Part shown: positions 1-6,430 of the stretch, piece by piece
How positions within the stretch are numbered: the first letter of the stretch is position 1
Layout of the letters: every line of letters starts with the position of its first letter
Origin: JALXCG01 sp026991065 [NCBI: Gemmatimonadota bacterium]
GTDB taxonomy: Bacteria; GCA-2686955
Assembly: GCA_026991065.1 (NCBI GenBank)
Contig: JALXCG010000152.1
Coordinates: 1 to 7,857 of the forward strand
Length of the DNA: 7,857 bases
Direction of reading: 5' to 3'
Made by a program: the position numbers and the translations under genes
Notes under the pieces: generated by a model
Told to the model about the DNA's origin: nothing
Database searches by the model: none
The model's input: only the letters and a program-made list of their open reading frames with translations

Positions 1-45
1 GTGCCCGGATCCGGCGTTTCCCGCGACCCATTGTTCAGTCTCGCT

Positions 46-67
46 GCAAAGGATCGGGATCTTTTTC
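46..67. promoter_or_regulatory. 22-bp quasi-palindrome upstream of prkA, possible operator
   Basis: The sequence GCAAAGGATCGGGATCTTTT plus TC is an imperfect dyad centred between bases 56 and 57. Eight of ten positions pair: G46-C67, AAA 48-50 with TTT 63-65, and GATC 52-55 with GATC 58-61. It lies about 65 bases before the prkA start, where a repressor or activator site could be. The central loop is only two bases and the T-run is part of the arm, so it is a poor Rho-independent terminator. An operator role is inference from symmetry and position alone. I see no convincing -35/-10 pair in the leader. Confidence 0.2.
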
Positions 68-115
68 GCGGACGAGGTCTTTTCTGATTGGCCCTGTTGG
101 TCGATCGTACTCCAC

Positions 116-122
116 AAAGGAG
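116..122 (+). promoter_or_regulatory. Shine-Dalgarno site that sets the prkA start at 131
   Basis: AAAGGAG ends 8 bases before the ATG at 131. The in-frame GTG at 122 overlaps the last base of this site and so cannot be served by it. The reading frame has no stop back to the window edge, so this site is the main evidence for choosing ATG 131. Confidence 0.75.
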
Positions 123-130
123 TGCGCATC

Positions 131-2356
131 ATGAAGCGGCTGACGAGTGAAATCCAGGCAGAAGTTCGCGAGGAGTTTGAGCGGTCCGGGCGATTGCTGA
201 CCTTCAGTGGTTTCTTGGCCGAGGTGGAAAAGGCACCTTACTTTCGTCTTCGATCGGCGGTCCAGTTCTGCGCCGACATGCTCGATTACTTCGGCTGTCA
301 ACCGGTCTCGGTCTTGGGCAGAGAGATGTCCCGGTACCGGATCTTTGACGCGCCGTTCGGCGGTGATCCGGTGTTTGGACAGGAACAGGTACAGGATGCG
401 TTGGTCCGCATTCTGAAAGGGTTTGCGGAAGATGGTCGCCCCGACAAATTGATCGTTCTCACCGGTCCCAACGGTTCTTCCAAGAGTTCTCTGATCGACC
501 TGATTTTTCGTGGGCTGGAAGCGTACTCATCGGAACCGGAGGGGGCCCTCTATCGCTTTAACTGGGTCTTTCCCAATCGTGCTCTGGTGACCGAATCCAT
601 CGGTTTTGGTGACCGGACCGAGCGCTCCCCGGCCGCCTCTTTTGCTCTACTCAGGCAGAAGGAGATCCAGGCAAAACTCCCTTGCGAGTTGAAAGATCAC
701 CCGATTCTGCTTCTGCCACGGCAAGCCCGGGAGCGGCTGTTGAGCCGCTTGGAGTCCTCGAAACCGATGAGGCGCGATGTCAGTCAGATACTGGCCGATG
801 ATCTTTGCGCCAAGTGCAGGGCGATCTACGATGCGCTTCTCGACGACTACTCCGGGGATTGGCAGGCGGTTCTTCAGCATGTCCAGGTGCAGAGGTACAC
901 GATCAGTCGGCGCTACCGCCGGGGCGCAGTCACGATCGAGCCGCAGGGAAACATGGACGCAACCGTGAGGCAGATCACGGCGGATCAGAGCCTCGCGAAC
1001 CTTCCTCCGAGTTTGCAGAATCTCAGCCTGATGCAGCCAGGGGGTGACCTGGTAGATGCGAGTTCCGGCGCGATCGAGTATTCGGATCTTCTCAAGCGCT
1101 CGACTGAGGCCAACAAATACTTGTTGACGACATGCGAGAAGGGGACGATTTCGTTGCCTGGATTCATGGCATACCTGAATCTCGTCATGTTTGCGACCAC
1201 CAACGAAAAGCAACTGGATGCGTTCAAGCAGGATCGGATCTTCACTTCGTTCAAAGGGCGGATGGACTTTGTTGCCACACCCTATTTGCTGGAGGTAAGC
1301 AAAGAGGAAAAGATCTATGAGCGAACTTTGGCGAAGATCTCCCGCCACTGTCATGTCGCTCCCGGGAGCAGCCGTGCAGCTGCGTTGTGGGCGATCTTGA
1401 CCCGGTTGCACTGTCCCAATCCCGAGCACTACGATGCGTCCCAGCGGGACTTGGTCGCAGGGTTGAAGCCGATCGAGAAACTATGGCTCTATGACCGCCA
1501 GGTAGCTCCCCGTCGGCTGGGGGCTGAGGACCAGCGCAGGCTTATCGCGCTTCTGCCGTCTCTACGCAGCGAGTATGAAGGCACGCCCATATACGAAGGG
1601 CGCCATGGGATTTCACCGCGAGAGGTCAACGGGCTCTTGGCGGAAGCTGTCACGCGTGGTGAGTTCGCGTGCGTCTGTCCGCAGGCGATCCTGGCGGAAC
1701 TTGAAGAGTTGATCAAGGATGTGAGTCTCTATGACTTCCTGCAGATAGAGCCGCGCTCCGGCTATCACGATGCCGGGGCATTCATCGAGGAAGTGCGGAA
1801 GGATGTCCTCGCGCGGATCGACCGGGACCTGAGTGACGCTGTCGGGTTGGTGAGTGAAGAGGAGTATGCCCGGCGCTTCGATCAGTATTTTGTTCAAGTA
1901 AAAGCAAGTGTGCGTGGCGAGAAGGTCCGCAATGAGAGCACCGGCGAGTTGAGTGAACCCGATGAATCCCTGATGGAGGGCATGGAGGAACTCTTCGGCC
2001 TGGCGTCGGATGCAGACCGTGGAGATTTCCGACGGGAGTTCCTGACGCGCATCGGCGCGTGGGTACACGAAACCGGACGGGTAAATATTGCAGATAGTTA
2101 CCAGGAGGTGTTTGGGGATCTGTTTGGTGCGATGCGACGTCACATTCGGGGAAAACACGCACACACCATCCAGCGTGTAAGGCAGGCTCTGCTCCGGCTG
2201 GGTACCCCTGAGGCGGATGCTCTTTCTGCTGAGACCAGACTCGACGCGGAACATGCACTCGCGTTTCTAAAGGAGGAGCGGGGGTACTGCGACGCGTGCG
2301 CCAAGGCTGCGGTTGTCTTTCTGGAACGATACGAGACGGAATTACCGAGCCCATAA
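131..2356 (+). CDS. PrkA-family AAA+ serine protein kinase, long variant
   Basis: A 741-residue cytoplasmic protein of the PrkA/YeaG family, ATPases described as serine kinases and linked to stationary-phase, sporulation or starvation responses. Seen: an N-terminal helical segment; a Walker A loop GPNGSSKS at residues 112-119; an acidic segment SGAIEYSDLLK at 312-322, matching the Walker B-side NQGIMEFVEMFK region of E. coli PrkA; a sensor-like ATTNEK at 355-360; FKGRMDFVATPYLL at about 374-387; GISPREVNGLL at 493-503; and the C-terminal PrkA region from about 540. It is about 100 residues longer than E. coli PrkA (about 644). Much of the excess lies between Walker A and residue 312, which includes CAKC (226-229). 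A second pair, CDAC (720-723), sits near the C-terminus. The usual partners YeaH (DUF444) and SpoVR are not in this window; an upstream partner cannot be excluded. Family is confident; substrate and link to the downstream genes are unknown. Confidence 0.9.
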   Translation: MKRLTSEIQAEVREEFERSGRLLTFSGFLAEVEKAPYFRLRSAVQFCADMLDYFGCQPVSVLGREMSRYRIFDAPFGGDPVFGQEQVQDALVRILKGFAEDGRPDKLIVLTGPNGSSKSSLIDLIFRGLEAYSSEPEGALYRFNWVFPNRALVTESIGFGDRTERSPAASFALLRQKEIQAKLPCELKDHPILLLPRQARERLLSRLESSKPMRRDVSQILADDLCAKCRAIYDALLDDYSGDWQAVLQHVQVQRYTISRRYRRGAVTIEPQGNMDATVRQITADQSLANLPPSLQNLSLMQPGGDLVDASSGAIEYSDLLKRSTEANKYLLTTCEKGTISLPGFMAYLNLVMFATTNEKQLDAFKQDRIFTSFKGRMDFVATPYLLEVSKEEKIYERTLAKISRHCHVAPGSSRAAALWAILTRLHCPNPEHYDASQRDLVAGLKPIEKLWLYDRQVAPRRLGAEDQRRLIALLPSLRSEYEGTPIYEGRHGISPREVNGLLAEAVTRGEFACVCPQAILAELEELIKDVSLYDFLQIEPRSGYHDAGAFIEEVRKDVLARIDRDLSDAVGLVSEEEYARRFDQYFVQVKASVRGEKVRNESTGELSEPDESLMEGMEELFGLASDADRGDFRREFLTRIGAWVHETGRVNIADSYQEVFGDLFGAMRRHIRGKHAHTIQRVRQALLRLGTPEADALSAETRLDAEHALAFLKEERGYCDACAKAAVVFLERYETELPSP

Positions 2357-2494
2357 GGCTTTCCAATTTCGTCAGCGTTTTGGTGCAGATTCGCGTGCGC
2401 GGAGATCTCAAGCGCGTGTACTATTGCCCACGGTCGTGCTTCAAGCGTTGGCGCCTGGTGCGTCAACCGTGACCTGAGAGGACTCCGCCCAAGA
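2357..2494. other. Intergenic gap between prkA and the carboxylase genes
   Basis: This 138-base gap has no supportable gene and no hairpin with a T-run. A TACTAT at 2419-2424, preceded by TG at 2417-2418, is a weak -10-like sequence without a good -35. CACGGT (2429-2434) and ACCGTG (2466-2471) form a 6-bp inverted repeat 31 bases apart. TCAAGCG occurs at 2408-2414 and 2441-2447. The gap is long enough for a promoter of its own for the carboxylase cluster, but none of these signals is strong. Confidence 0.3.
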
Positions 2495-4045
2495 ATGGAC
2501 ACGCAAAAGAAACTTGAGAAACTCCAGCAGATGAACGCTGAGGCGATGCTCGGCGGTGGCGAAGCTCGTGTGCAGCGGCAGCATGACGCAGGCAAGCTGA
2601 CTGCCCGCGAGCGTCTGGACCTACTCCTGGATGTGGGCAGCTTTCATGAAATCGATCGCTTCGTGACTCATCGGTGCTCCGATTTCGGCATGGAGAACAA
2701 GAAAATTCTTGGCGATGGCGTCATCACCGGATACGGCACGGTTCATGCGCGGCAAGTGTTTGTGTTCTCACACGACTTCACCGTCTTTGGCGGGTCGCTG
2801 TCGCAGGCATTTGCCTCCAAGATCTGCAAGGTTATGGATCTGGCGATGAAGACCGGAACGCCGATCATTGGGCTGAATGACTCCGGTGGTGCGCGCATCC
2901 AGGAAGGAGTCGACAGCTTGGGCGGCTACGCAGAGATATTTCTGCGCAATACCCTCGCGTCGGGCGTCATCCCGCAGATTTCAGCGATCATGGGGCCGTG
3001 TGCCGGTGGAGCCGTATATTCGCCCGCGATCACGGACTTCACCTTCATGGTTGACGGTAGCAGCTATATGTATGTTACCGGCCCAGACGTCGTCAAGACC
3101 GTGACCCAGGAAGAGATCACTCATGATGAGTTGGGTGGTGGAAAGACCCACACGCGAGTCAGTGGCGTGGCCCATTTTTTGGCTGCCAATGACGCGGAAT
3201 GCATCCGCCAAATCCGGCGACTGCTTACCTTCTTGCCAAGCAATAATGCTGAAAGACCACCATCTCGCGATGTTCCGGAGCGTTTGGCGGGCGCAGACGA
3301 CGCCCTCCTGAACATCATTCCGCCGCTGCCTTCGCAGCCCTACGACATGCGGGAAATCGTAACCCGGCTTGTCGATGATGGTGACTTCCTGGAAGTGCAG
3401 CCATTTTATGCGGGGAACATATTGATTGGCTTCGCCCGAATCGCCGGTCAGCCGGTAGGAGTGGTTGCCAATCAGCCGGCAGTATTGGCGGGAGTTCTGG
3501 ACATCAACGCTTCGACCAAGGCAAGCCGTTTCATCCGTTTCTGCGATTGCTTCAACATCCCATTGGTGACTTTGGTCGACGTGCCAGGCTTCATGCCGGG
3601 CACGGCCCAGGAGTACGGCGGCATCATTCGACATGGTGCGAAGTTACTCTACGCGTACTGCGAAGCGACAGTCCCCAAGATCACCGTTGTGACGCGCAAA
3701 GCCTACGGCGGTGCCTACGACGTCATGAGTTCAAAGCACATCCGCGGCGATGTCAACCTCGCCTGGCCGACGGCGGAACTAGCGGTTATGGGGCCGGAGG
3801 CGGCCGTGCGCATCGCTCATCGGGCCGAACTTCAGAACGCCGAAGACCCGGTAGCGAAGGAACAGGAGTTGGGGAAGCAGTTCCGCGAGCAATTCGCGAA
3901 CCCCTATGTGGCCGCGTCGCGCGGCTACCTGGATGCTGTCATAGACCCTCGCGATACGTACGCTCGCATCGCCGCAAGTCTCAGCATGCTACATGATAAG
4001 CGCGACAGCAATCCCCCACGCAAGCACGGCAACATTCCCCTCTGA
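2495..4045 (+). CDS. Propionyl-CoA carboxylase, carboxyltransferase (beta) subunit
   Basis: This 516-residue protein transfers the carboxyl group from carboxybiotin to propionyl-CoA, giving methylmalonyl-CoA. It has the two crotonase-like carboxyltransferase halves: an N-terminal half with LTARERLDLLLD (35-46), DSGGARIQEG (129-138) and MGPCAGGAVYSPA (166-178), and a C-terminal half with VDVPGFMPGTAQEYGG (361-376) and KAYGGAYDVM (402-411). The last two supply the biotin/acyl-CoA oxyanion loops. Asp409 in GGAYDVM corresponds to the residue (Asp422 in Streptomyces PccB) known to favour propionyl-CoA; acetyl-CoA-preferring enzymes carry Ile there. The C-terminus KHGNIPL is typical of the family and the length is normal. 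A GAGAGGA site at 2476-2482 lies 12 bases before the ATG, slightly far. Methylmalonyl-CoA decarboxylase alpha subunits are related, but the following biotin carboxylase gene favours a carboxylase. Confidence 0.95.
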   Translation: MDTQKKLEKLQQMNAEAMLGGGEARVQRQHDAGKLTARERLDLLLDVGSFHEIDRFVTHRCSDFGMENKKILGDGVITGYGTVHARQVFVFSHDFTVFGGSLSQAFASKICKVMDLAMKTGTPIIGLNDSGGARIQEGVDSLGGYAEIFLRNTLASGVIPQISAIMGPCAGGAVYSPAITDFTFMVDGSSYMYVTGPDVVKTVTQEEITHDELGGGKTHTRVSGVAHFLAANDAECIRQIRRLLTFLPSNNAERPPSRDVPERLAGADDALLNIIPPLPSQPYDMREIVTRLVDDGDFLEVQPFYAGNILIGFARIAGQPVGVVANQPAVLAGVLDINASTKASRFIRFCDCFNIPLVTLVDVPGFMPGTAQEYGGIIRHGAKLLYAYCEATVPKITVVTRKAYGGAYDVMSSKHIRGDVNLAWPTAELAVMGPEAAVRIAHRAELQNAEDPVAKEQELGKQFREQFANPYVAASRGYLDAVIDPRDTYARIAASLSMLHDKRDSNPPRKHGNIPL

Positions 4046-4097
4046 TCGACCGCCTGTGCACGGCCGCGGCGAAACCGGGCCCGATACCAATGCAATC

Positions 4098-4101
4098 GGA
4101 G
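4098..4101 (+). promoter_or_regulatory. Ribosome binding site that sets the biotin carboxylase start
   Basis: GGAG lies 5 bases before the ATG at 4107. The open frame could begin at ATG 3993 inside the preceding gene, but the extra 38 residues are not family-like, whereas MKKILVANRGEIA from 4107 is the canonical N-terminus. Confidence 0.7.
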
Positions 4102-4106
4102 CGCAC

Positions 4107-5600
4107 ATGAAAAAGATATTGGTTGCCAATCGTGGCGAAATCGCAGTTCGCGTTATACGAACATGTCGAGATATGGGAATTGGAACGGTTGCGGTCTACT
4201 CTGATGTAGACCGTGACTCTCTCCATGTGATCCGCGCCGATGAGGCGTACGCTATTGGTCCGGCAGAGCCGAGTGCATCCTATCTTAATATTGGCCGCAT
4301 TCTTCGGGCCGCGCAACGTTCGGGGGCTACTGCGGTTCATCCCGGGTATGGATTCCTCGCAGAGAACGCCGATTTTGCGCAGGCGGTACAGGATGCGGGG
4401 CTTGTCTGGATCGGCCCCGATCCAAAGACGATTCGTGACATGGGAGACAAGATCACGGCTCGTGAGACGGCTTTCGAGGCGGGTGTCGCGCCGGTTCCCG
4501 GAGCGACCTTGACCGGTGATTTGGATCGTGATGTCGCCATCGCGGAGCGCGTGGGTTTTCCGCTGATGGTGAAGGCTTCCGGGGGTGGTGGCGGCAAGGG
4601 AATGCGCATCGTAGAAGGGGCCGCTGAACTGCGTTCGGCGATTGAGCGTGCCAGCAACGAAGCCGCGAAAGCTTTTGGCGATTCTACTGTTTATGTGGAG
4701 CGCGCCATTCGGAACGCTCGCCATGTCGAAGTACAGGTCGTTGGCGATGGTCATGGGCAGGTTGCGGTGCTGGGCGAGCGGGACTGCTCCATTCAGCGTC
4801 GCCATCAAAAGCTAGTTGAGGAGAGTGCCTGCACGGCTTTAACTCCGGAGTCGCGGCGCGAGTTGTGGAGCAAGGCGGCCGCACTCGCGAAGCAGGTGTG
4901 CTACGCGGGAGCCGGGACGGTCGAGTTCTTGCTGGACCAGTCCGGAGAAACCTGGTTCCTGGAGATGAATACCCGCATCCAGGTGGAGCATCCAGTCACT
5001 GAACTGGTGACTGGAGTTGATCTGGTTCGCCAGCAGATAGCGATCGCCTTCGGCGAGCCACTTCAACTCAATCCTTATCCCCGGTCGATACGAGGTCATG
5101 CGATCGAGTGCAGGATTGGAGCCGAAGATCCGACCCACGGATTTCTGCCCGCAGCAGGAGTTATCGAGCGACTGCAGGAACCGGGCGGCCCCGGAGTTCG
5201 AATCGATAGTGGTGTGTATCCAGGGTTTCGCGTTGGTTTGCATTACGATCCACTACTGGCCAAGTTGATCGTATGGGGGCGGGACCGCGATCATGCCGTA
5301 CGCCGCATGGCGCGGGCGATCGACGAATACAGGATCTACGGTGTATCGACCACTCTGCCGTTCCACCGCTTTGTCATGCGTGACGAAGTCTTCCTGGCCG
5401 GAGATGCGAACACGTCATTCATCCAAGAGCGGATGGGGCACGACTCGCTGGATCCAGCCCATGACTTGGCGTTGGCAGCGGGACTGGCGGCAGTCCTGTA
5501 CCGTCAGGAACAAGCCCATGCGCTGGAATTTCGGCCGCGCCGAGAGCGGAAGGCGGAAAGTGCGTGGTGGCTGCGTCACGGATTTGGGAGGCAAGGATGA
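4107..5600 (+). CDS. Biotin carboxylase subunit of propionyl-CoA carboxylase
   Basis: A 497-residue ATP-grasp enzyme that carboxylates biotin on the carrier protein with ATP and bicarbonate. Seen: N-terminal MKKILVANRGEIA; HPGYGFLAEN (78-87); MGDK with ATP-contacting Lys115; the glycine-rich lid GGGGGKGM (159-166); GTVEFL with metal ligand Glu273; and FLEMNTRIQVEHPVTE (284-299), holding Glu286, Asn288, Arg290, Gln292 and Glu294, all catalytic or metal-binding residues of AccC. Arg336 (CRIGAEDP) matches the conserved Arg338 of E. coli AccC, but Gly replaces the usual Asn after it. Residues from about 445 extend past the minimal carboxylase and look like the start of the linker/BT region of one-chain PCC alpha. 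The gene starts 61 bases after the beta subunit gene and its stop overlaps the carrier start (ATGA). The neighbouring PccB-type beta chain argues for propionyl-CoA; sharing with other carboxyltransferases is possible. Confidence 0.95.
   Translation: MKKILVANRGEIAVRVIRTCRDMGIGTVAVYSDVDRDSLHVIRADEAYAIGPAEPSASYLNIGRILRAAQRSGATAVHPGYGFLAENADFAQAVQDAGLVWIGPDPKTIRDMGDKITARETAFEAGVAPVPGATLTGDLDRDVAIAERVGFPLMVKASGGGGGKGMRIVEGAAELRSAIERASNEAAKAFGDSTVYVERAIRNARHVEVQVVGDGHGQVAVLGERDCSIQRRHQKLVEESACTALTPESRRELWSKAAALAKQVCYAGAGTVEFLLDQSGETWFLEMNTRIQVEHPVTELVTGVDLVRQQIAIAFGEPLQLNPYPRSIRGHAIECRIGAEDPTHGFLPAAGVIERLQEPGGPGVRIDSGVYPGFRVGLHYDPLLAKLIVWGRDRDHAVRRMARAIDEYRIYGVSTTLPFHRFVMRDEVFLAGDANTSFIQERMGHDSLDPAHDLALAAGLAAVLYRQEQAHALEFRPRRERKAESAWWLRHGFGRQG
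5586..5591 (+). promoter_or_regulatory. Ribosome binding site inside accC for the carrier protein gene
   Basis: GGGAGG lies 5 bases before ATG 5597 and within the last codons of the biotin carboxylase gene. It favours 5597 over the in-frame GTG at 5564, and with the ATGA overlap it implies translational coupling, which would keep the two subunits in balance. Confidence 0.7.
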
Positions 5601-6109
5601 AGTACAGCGCTGAGGTCGCCGGACAACTTTTCGTGATCCATGAGGAGGAGCATGACGGCGAAGTGCGGCTACGGATCGAAGGTGATGCGCGGCCCATTCG
5701 GTGGTGGCGCCGGGACACGGATGGTCTGTATTTCATCGCACTCGGCGATCGTGTCATAGGAATTCACATATCGCCCGGTGATCACAATCATCTGGTAGCC
5801 AGGGCCTCTGGAACAGCATTCCCAGTACGGGTCGACGACGAGCGTGAGATTCGGCTGCGAGAGCTGGGGTCGCTCGCCGGTGTAGAGGAAGATGCCGGCG
5901 AAGATGTGGTTGCTCCAATGCCGGGAAAAGTGGTGGATCTTCTGGTCAACGTTGGAGATGCGATTGAGCCGGGGCAAGTCGTGGCCATCTTGGAAGCGAT
6001 GAAGATGGAGAACGAAATCAGGGCCGCGACGGCCGGAAAAGTGACGCACGTGCACGTCAAGCCGGGGGAGAATATCGACATTGGAGCACTGCTCGTACGC
6101 ATTGACTAG
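5597..6109 (+). CDS. Biotin carboxyl carrier protein (biotinyl domain) subunit
   Basis: This 170-residue protein carries the biotin that shuttles carboxyl groups between the biotin carboxylase and the carboxyltransferase. The C-terminal biotinyl domain runs from about residue 103 (VVAPMPGKVVDLLVNVGD) to the end. The biotinylation motif EAMKMEN puts the modified lysine at Lys136, 34 residues from the C-terminus, the normal distance. Residues 1-90 are rich in predicted beta strands (YSAEVAGQLFVIHEE, LYFIALGDRVIGIHI). They resemble the BT region that joins carboxylase and carrier in one-chain PCC alpha subunits; this comparison is from memory of the family. Residues 91-102 are an acidic hinge-like stretch, not the Ala/Pro-rich linker of many acetyl-CoA carboxylase carriers. 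Translation is probably coupled to the biotin carboxylase by the ATGA overlap. Function is confident; substrate specificity comes from the beta chain. Confidence 0.93.
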   Translation: MKYSAEVAGQLFVIHEEEHDGEVRLRIEGDARPIRWWRRDTDGLYFIALGDRVIGIHISPGDHNHLVARASGTAFPVRVDDEREIRLRELGSLAGVEEDAGEDVVAPMPGKVVDLLVNVGDAIEPGQVVAILEAMKMENEIRAATAGKVTHVHVKPGENIDIGALLVRID

Positions 6110-6151
6110 GAGCCTGCCGCGCATTGACTTTACGTCGCCCCGCAGCCGTCC

Positions 6152-6307
6152 CTACTCCGATCTCTGCGTTGCTAAGTCATTGAAAGGAAACCAGCTTTTC
6201 GGCGGACTCAGCGCCTTGATCTCGAAGCAGGCCCGAACACGGGAGTCGAAGACCAATGCGCGACAAGTTCCTGGCGTGTCTTGCGAGGCAAGCCCCGCCT
6301 TTTTCAT
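6152..6307 (-). CDS. Unrecognised 51-residue ORF, possible small protein or repeat
   Basis: The - strand ORF starts at ATG 6307-6305 and ends at TAG 6154-6152, too short for many gene finders. On that strand AGGAAAG lies directly before the ATG (AGGA 3 bases away, closer than ideal). The product starts [13 protein letters not shown], continues with [18 protein letters not shown], and ends [15 protein letters not shown]. It has no signal peptide, membrane segment or known motif that I can name. The composition is protein-like and mixed, and it fills half of an otherwise gene-free gap convergent with the carboxylase genes. I have a vague impression of having seen similar short peptides in other bacterial intergenic regions, which would suit a dispersed repeat; I cannot verify this. 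Its first 12 codons overlap the terminator-like hairpin. It could be a real small gene, a repeat fragment or chance. Confidence 0.3.
   Translation of the reverse strand: MKKAGLASQDTPGTCRALVFDSRVRACFEIKALSPPKSWFPFNDLATQRSE
6273..6304 (+). terminator. Rho-independent terminator candidate after the carboxylase genes
   Basis: GGCG (6273-6276) pairs with CGCC (6296-6299). An internal 3x3 loop follows, with one possible G6278-C6294 pair. CTTGC (6280-6284) then pairs with GCAAG (6288-6292) around the loop GAG. Five Ts follow immediately (6300-6304). It lies 164 bases after the carrier protein stop and 127 bases before the mutase start. It would end or reduce the carboxylase transcript and imply a separate promoter for the mutase. 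Confidence 0.55.
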
Positions 6308-6420
6308 CTTTCCTACCCCGGATTGCAGGGGGAGCCGCTCTGCTTACGACGCCCGGTGACGCACCAAGCGCAGTGCTGGGGGCTGGAGCCCGCATCCTTC
6401 CGCACCTGGAGAGGAGTTTC

Positions 6421-6426
6421 GGAGGA
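6421..6426 (+). promoter_or_regulatory. Strong Shine-Dalgarno site of the mutase gene
   Basis: GGAGGA lies 4 bases before ATG 6431. A second purine block, GAGAGGAG, ends at 6416. Together they mark the mutase start. Confidence 0.7.
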
Positions 6427-6430
6427 ATCA

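Larger units (their letters stand above)
6110..6430. other. 321-base gap before the mutase gene
   Basis: This stretch separates the carboxylase genes from the mutase gene. It contains a T-run hairpin (6273-6304) and a 51-codon ORF on the - strand (6152-6307), listed separately. TTGACT at 6124-6129 resembles a -35 box but has no -10 at the right distance. TTGCAG (6323-6328) with TACGAC (6345-6350), 16 bases apart, is a weak promoter candidate for the mutase gene. Two forward open frames crossing the gap have no family-like sequence. I see no tRNA or B12 riboswitch signature. Confidence 0.5.

Noticed and set aside
2-130. Extension of the prkA frame upstream of ATG 131, including GTG 122
   Set aside because: The frame has no stop back to the window edge, but the upstream residues are Cys/Trp-rich and unlike PrkA. 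GTG 122 lies on the Shine-Dalgarno site that serves ATG 131.
3-134. Open frame in the leader whose TGA (132-134) overlaps the prkA ATG, like the end of an upstream gene
   Set aside because: The 43 residues are Arg/Ser-rich with no third-position GC bias and no recognisable motif. The overlap may be chance, and the window edge prevents a decision. Another frame, open from base 1 to TGA 85-87, is equally unsupported.
647-1429. 260-codon - strand open frame inside prkA
   Set aside because: It lies wholly opposite the PrkA core coding region, has no recognisable motif, and is a mirror of codon bias.
2419-2471. -10-like TACTAT and a CACGGT/ACCGTG inverted repeat before pccB
   Set aside because: There is no matching -35 hexamer. 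A 6-bp repeat with a 31-base loop and no T-run is expected by chance and is not a terminator.
3993-4106. Earlier ATG start for the biotin carboxylase inside pccB
   Set aside because: The 38 extra residues are unlike any biotin carboxylase N-terminus. The canonical MKKILVANRGEIA start with its own GGAG is at 4107.
3981-4808. 275-codon - strand open frame across the pccB/accC junction
   Set aside because: It is antisense to conserved biotin carboxylase sequence and has a low-information composition.
6124-6129. TTGACT resembling a -35 promoter box
   Set aside because: No acceptable -10 hexamer occurs 15-19 bases downstream.
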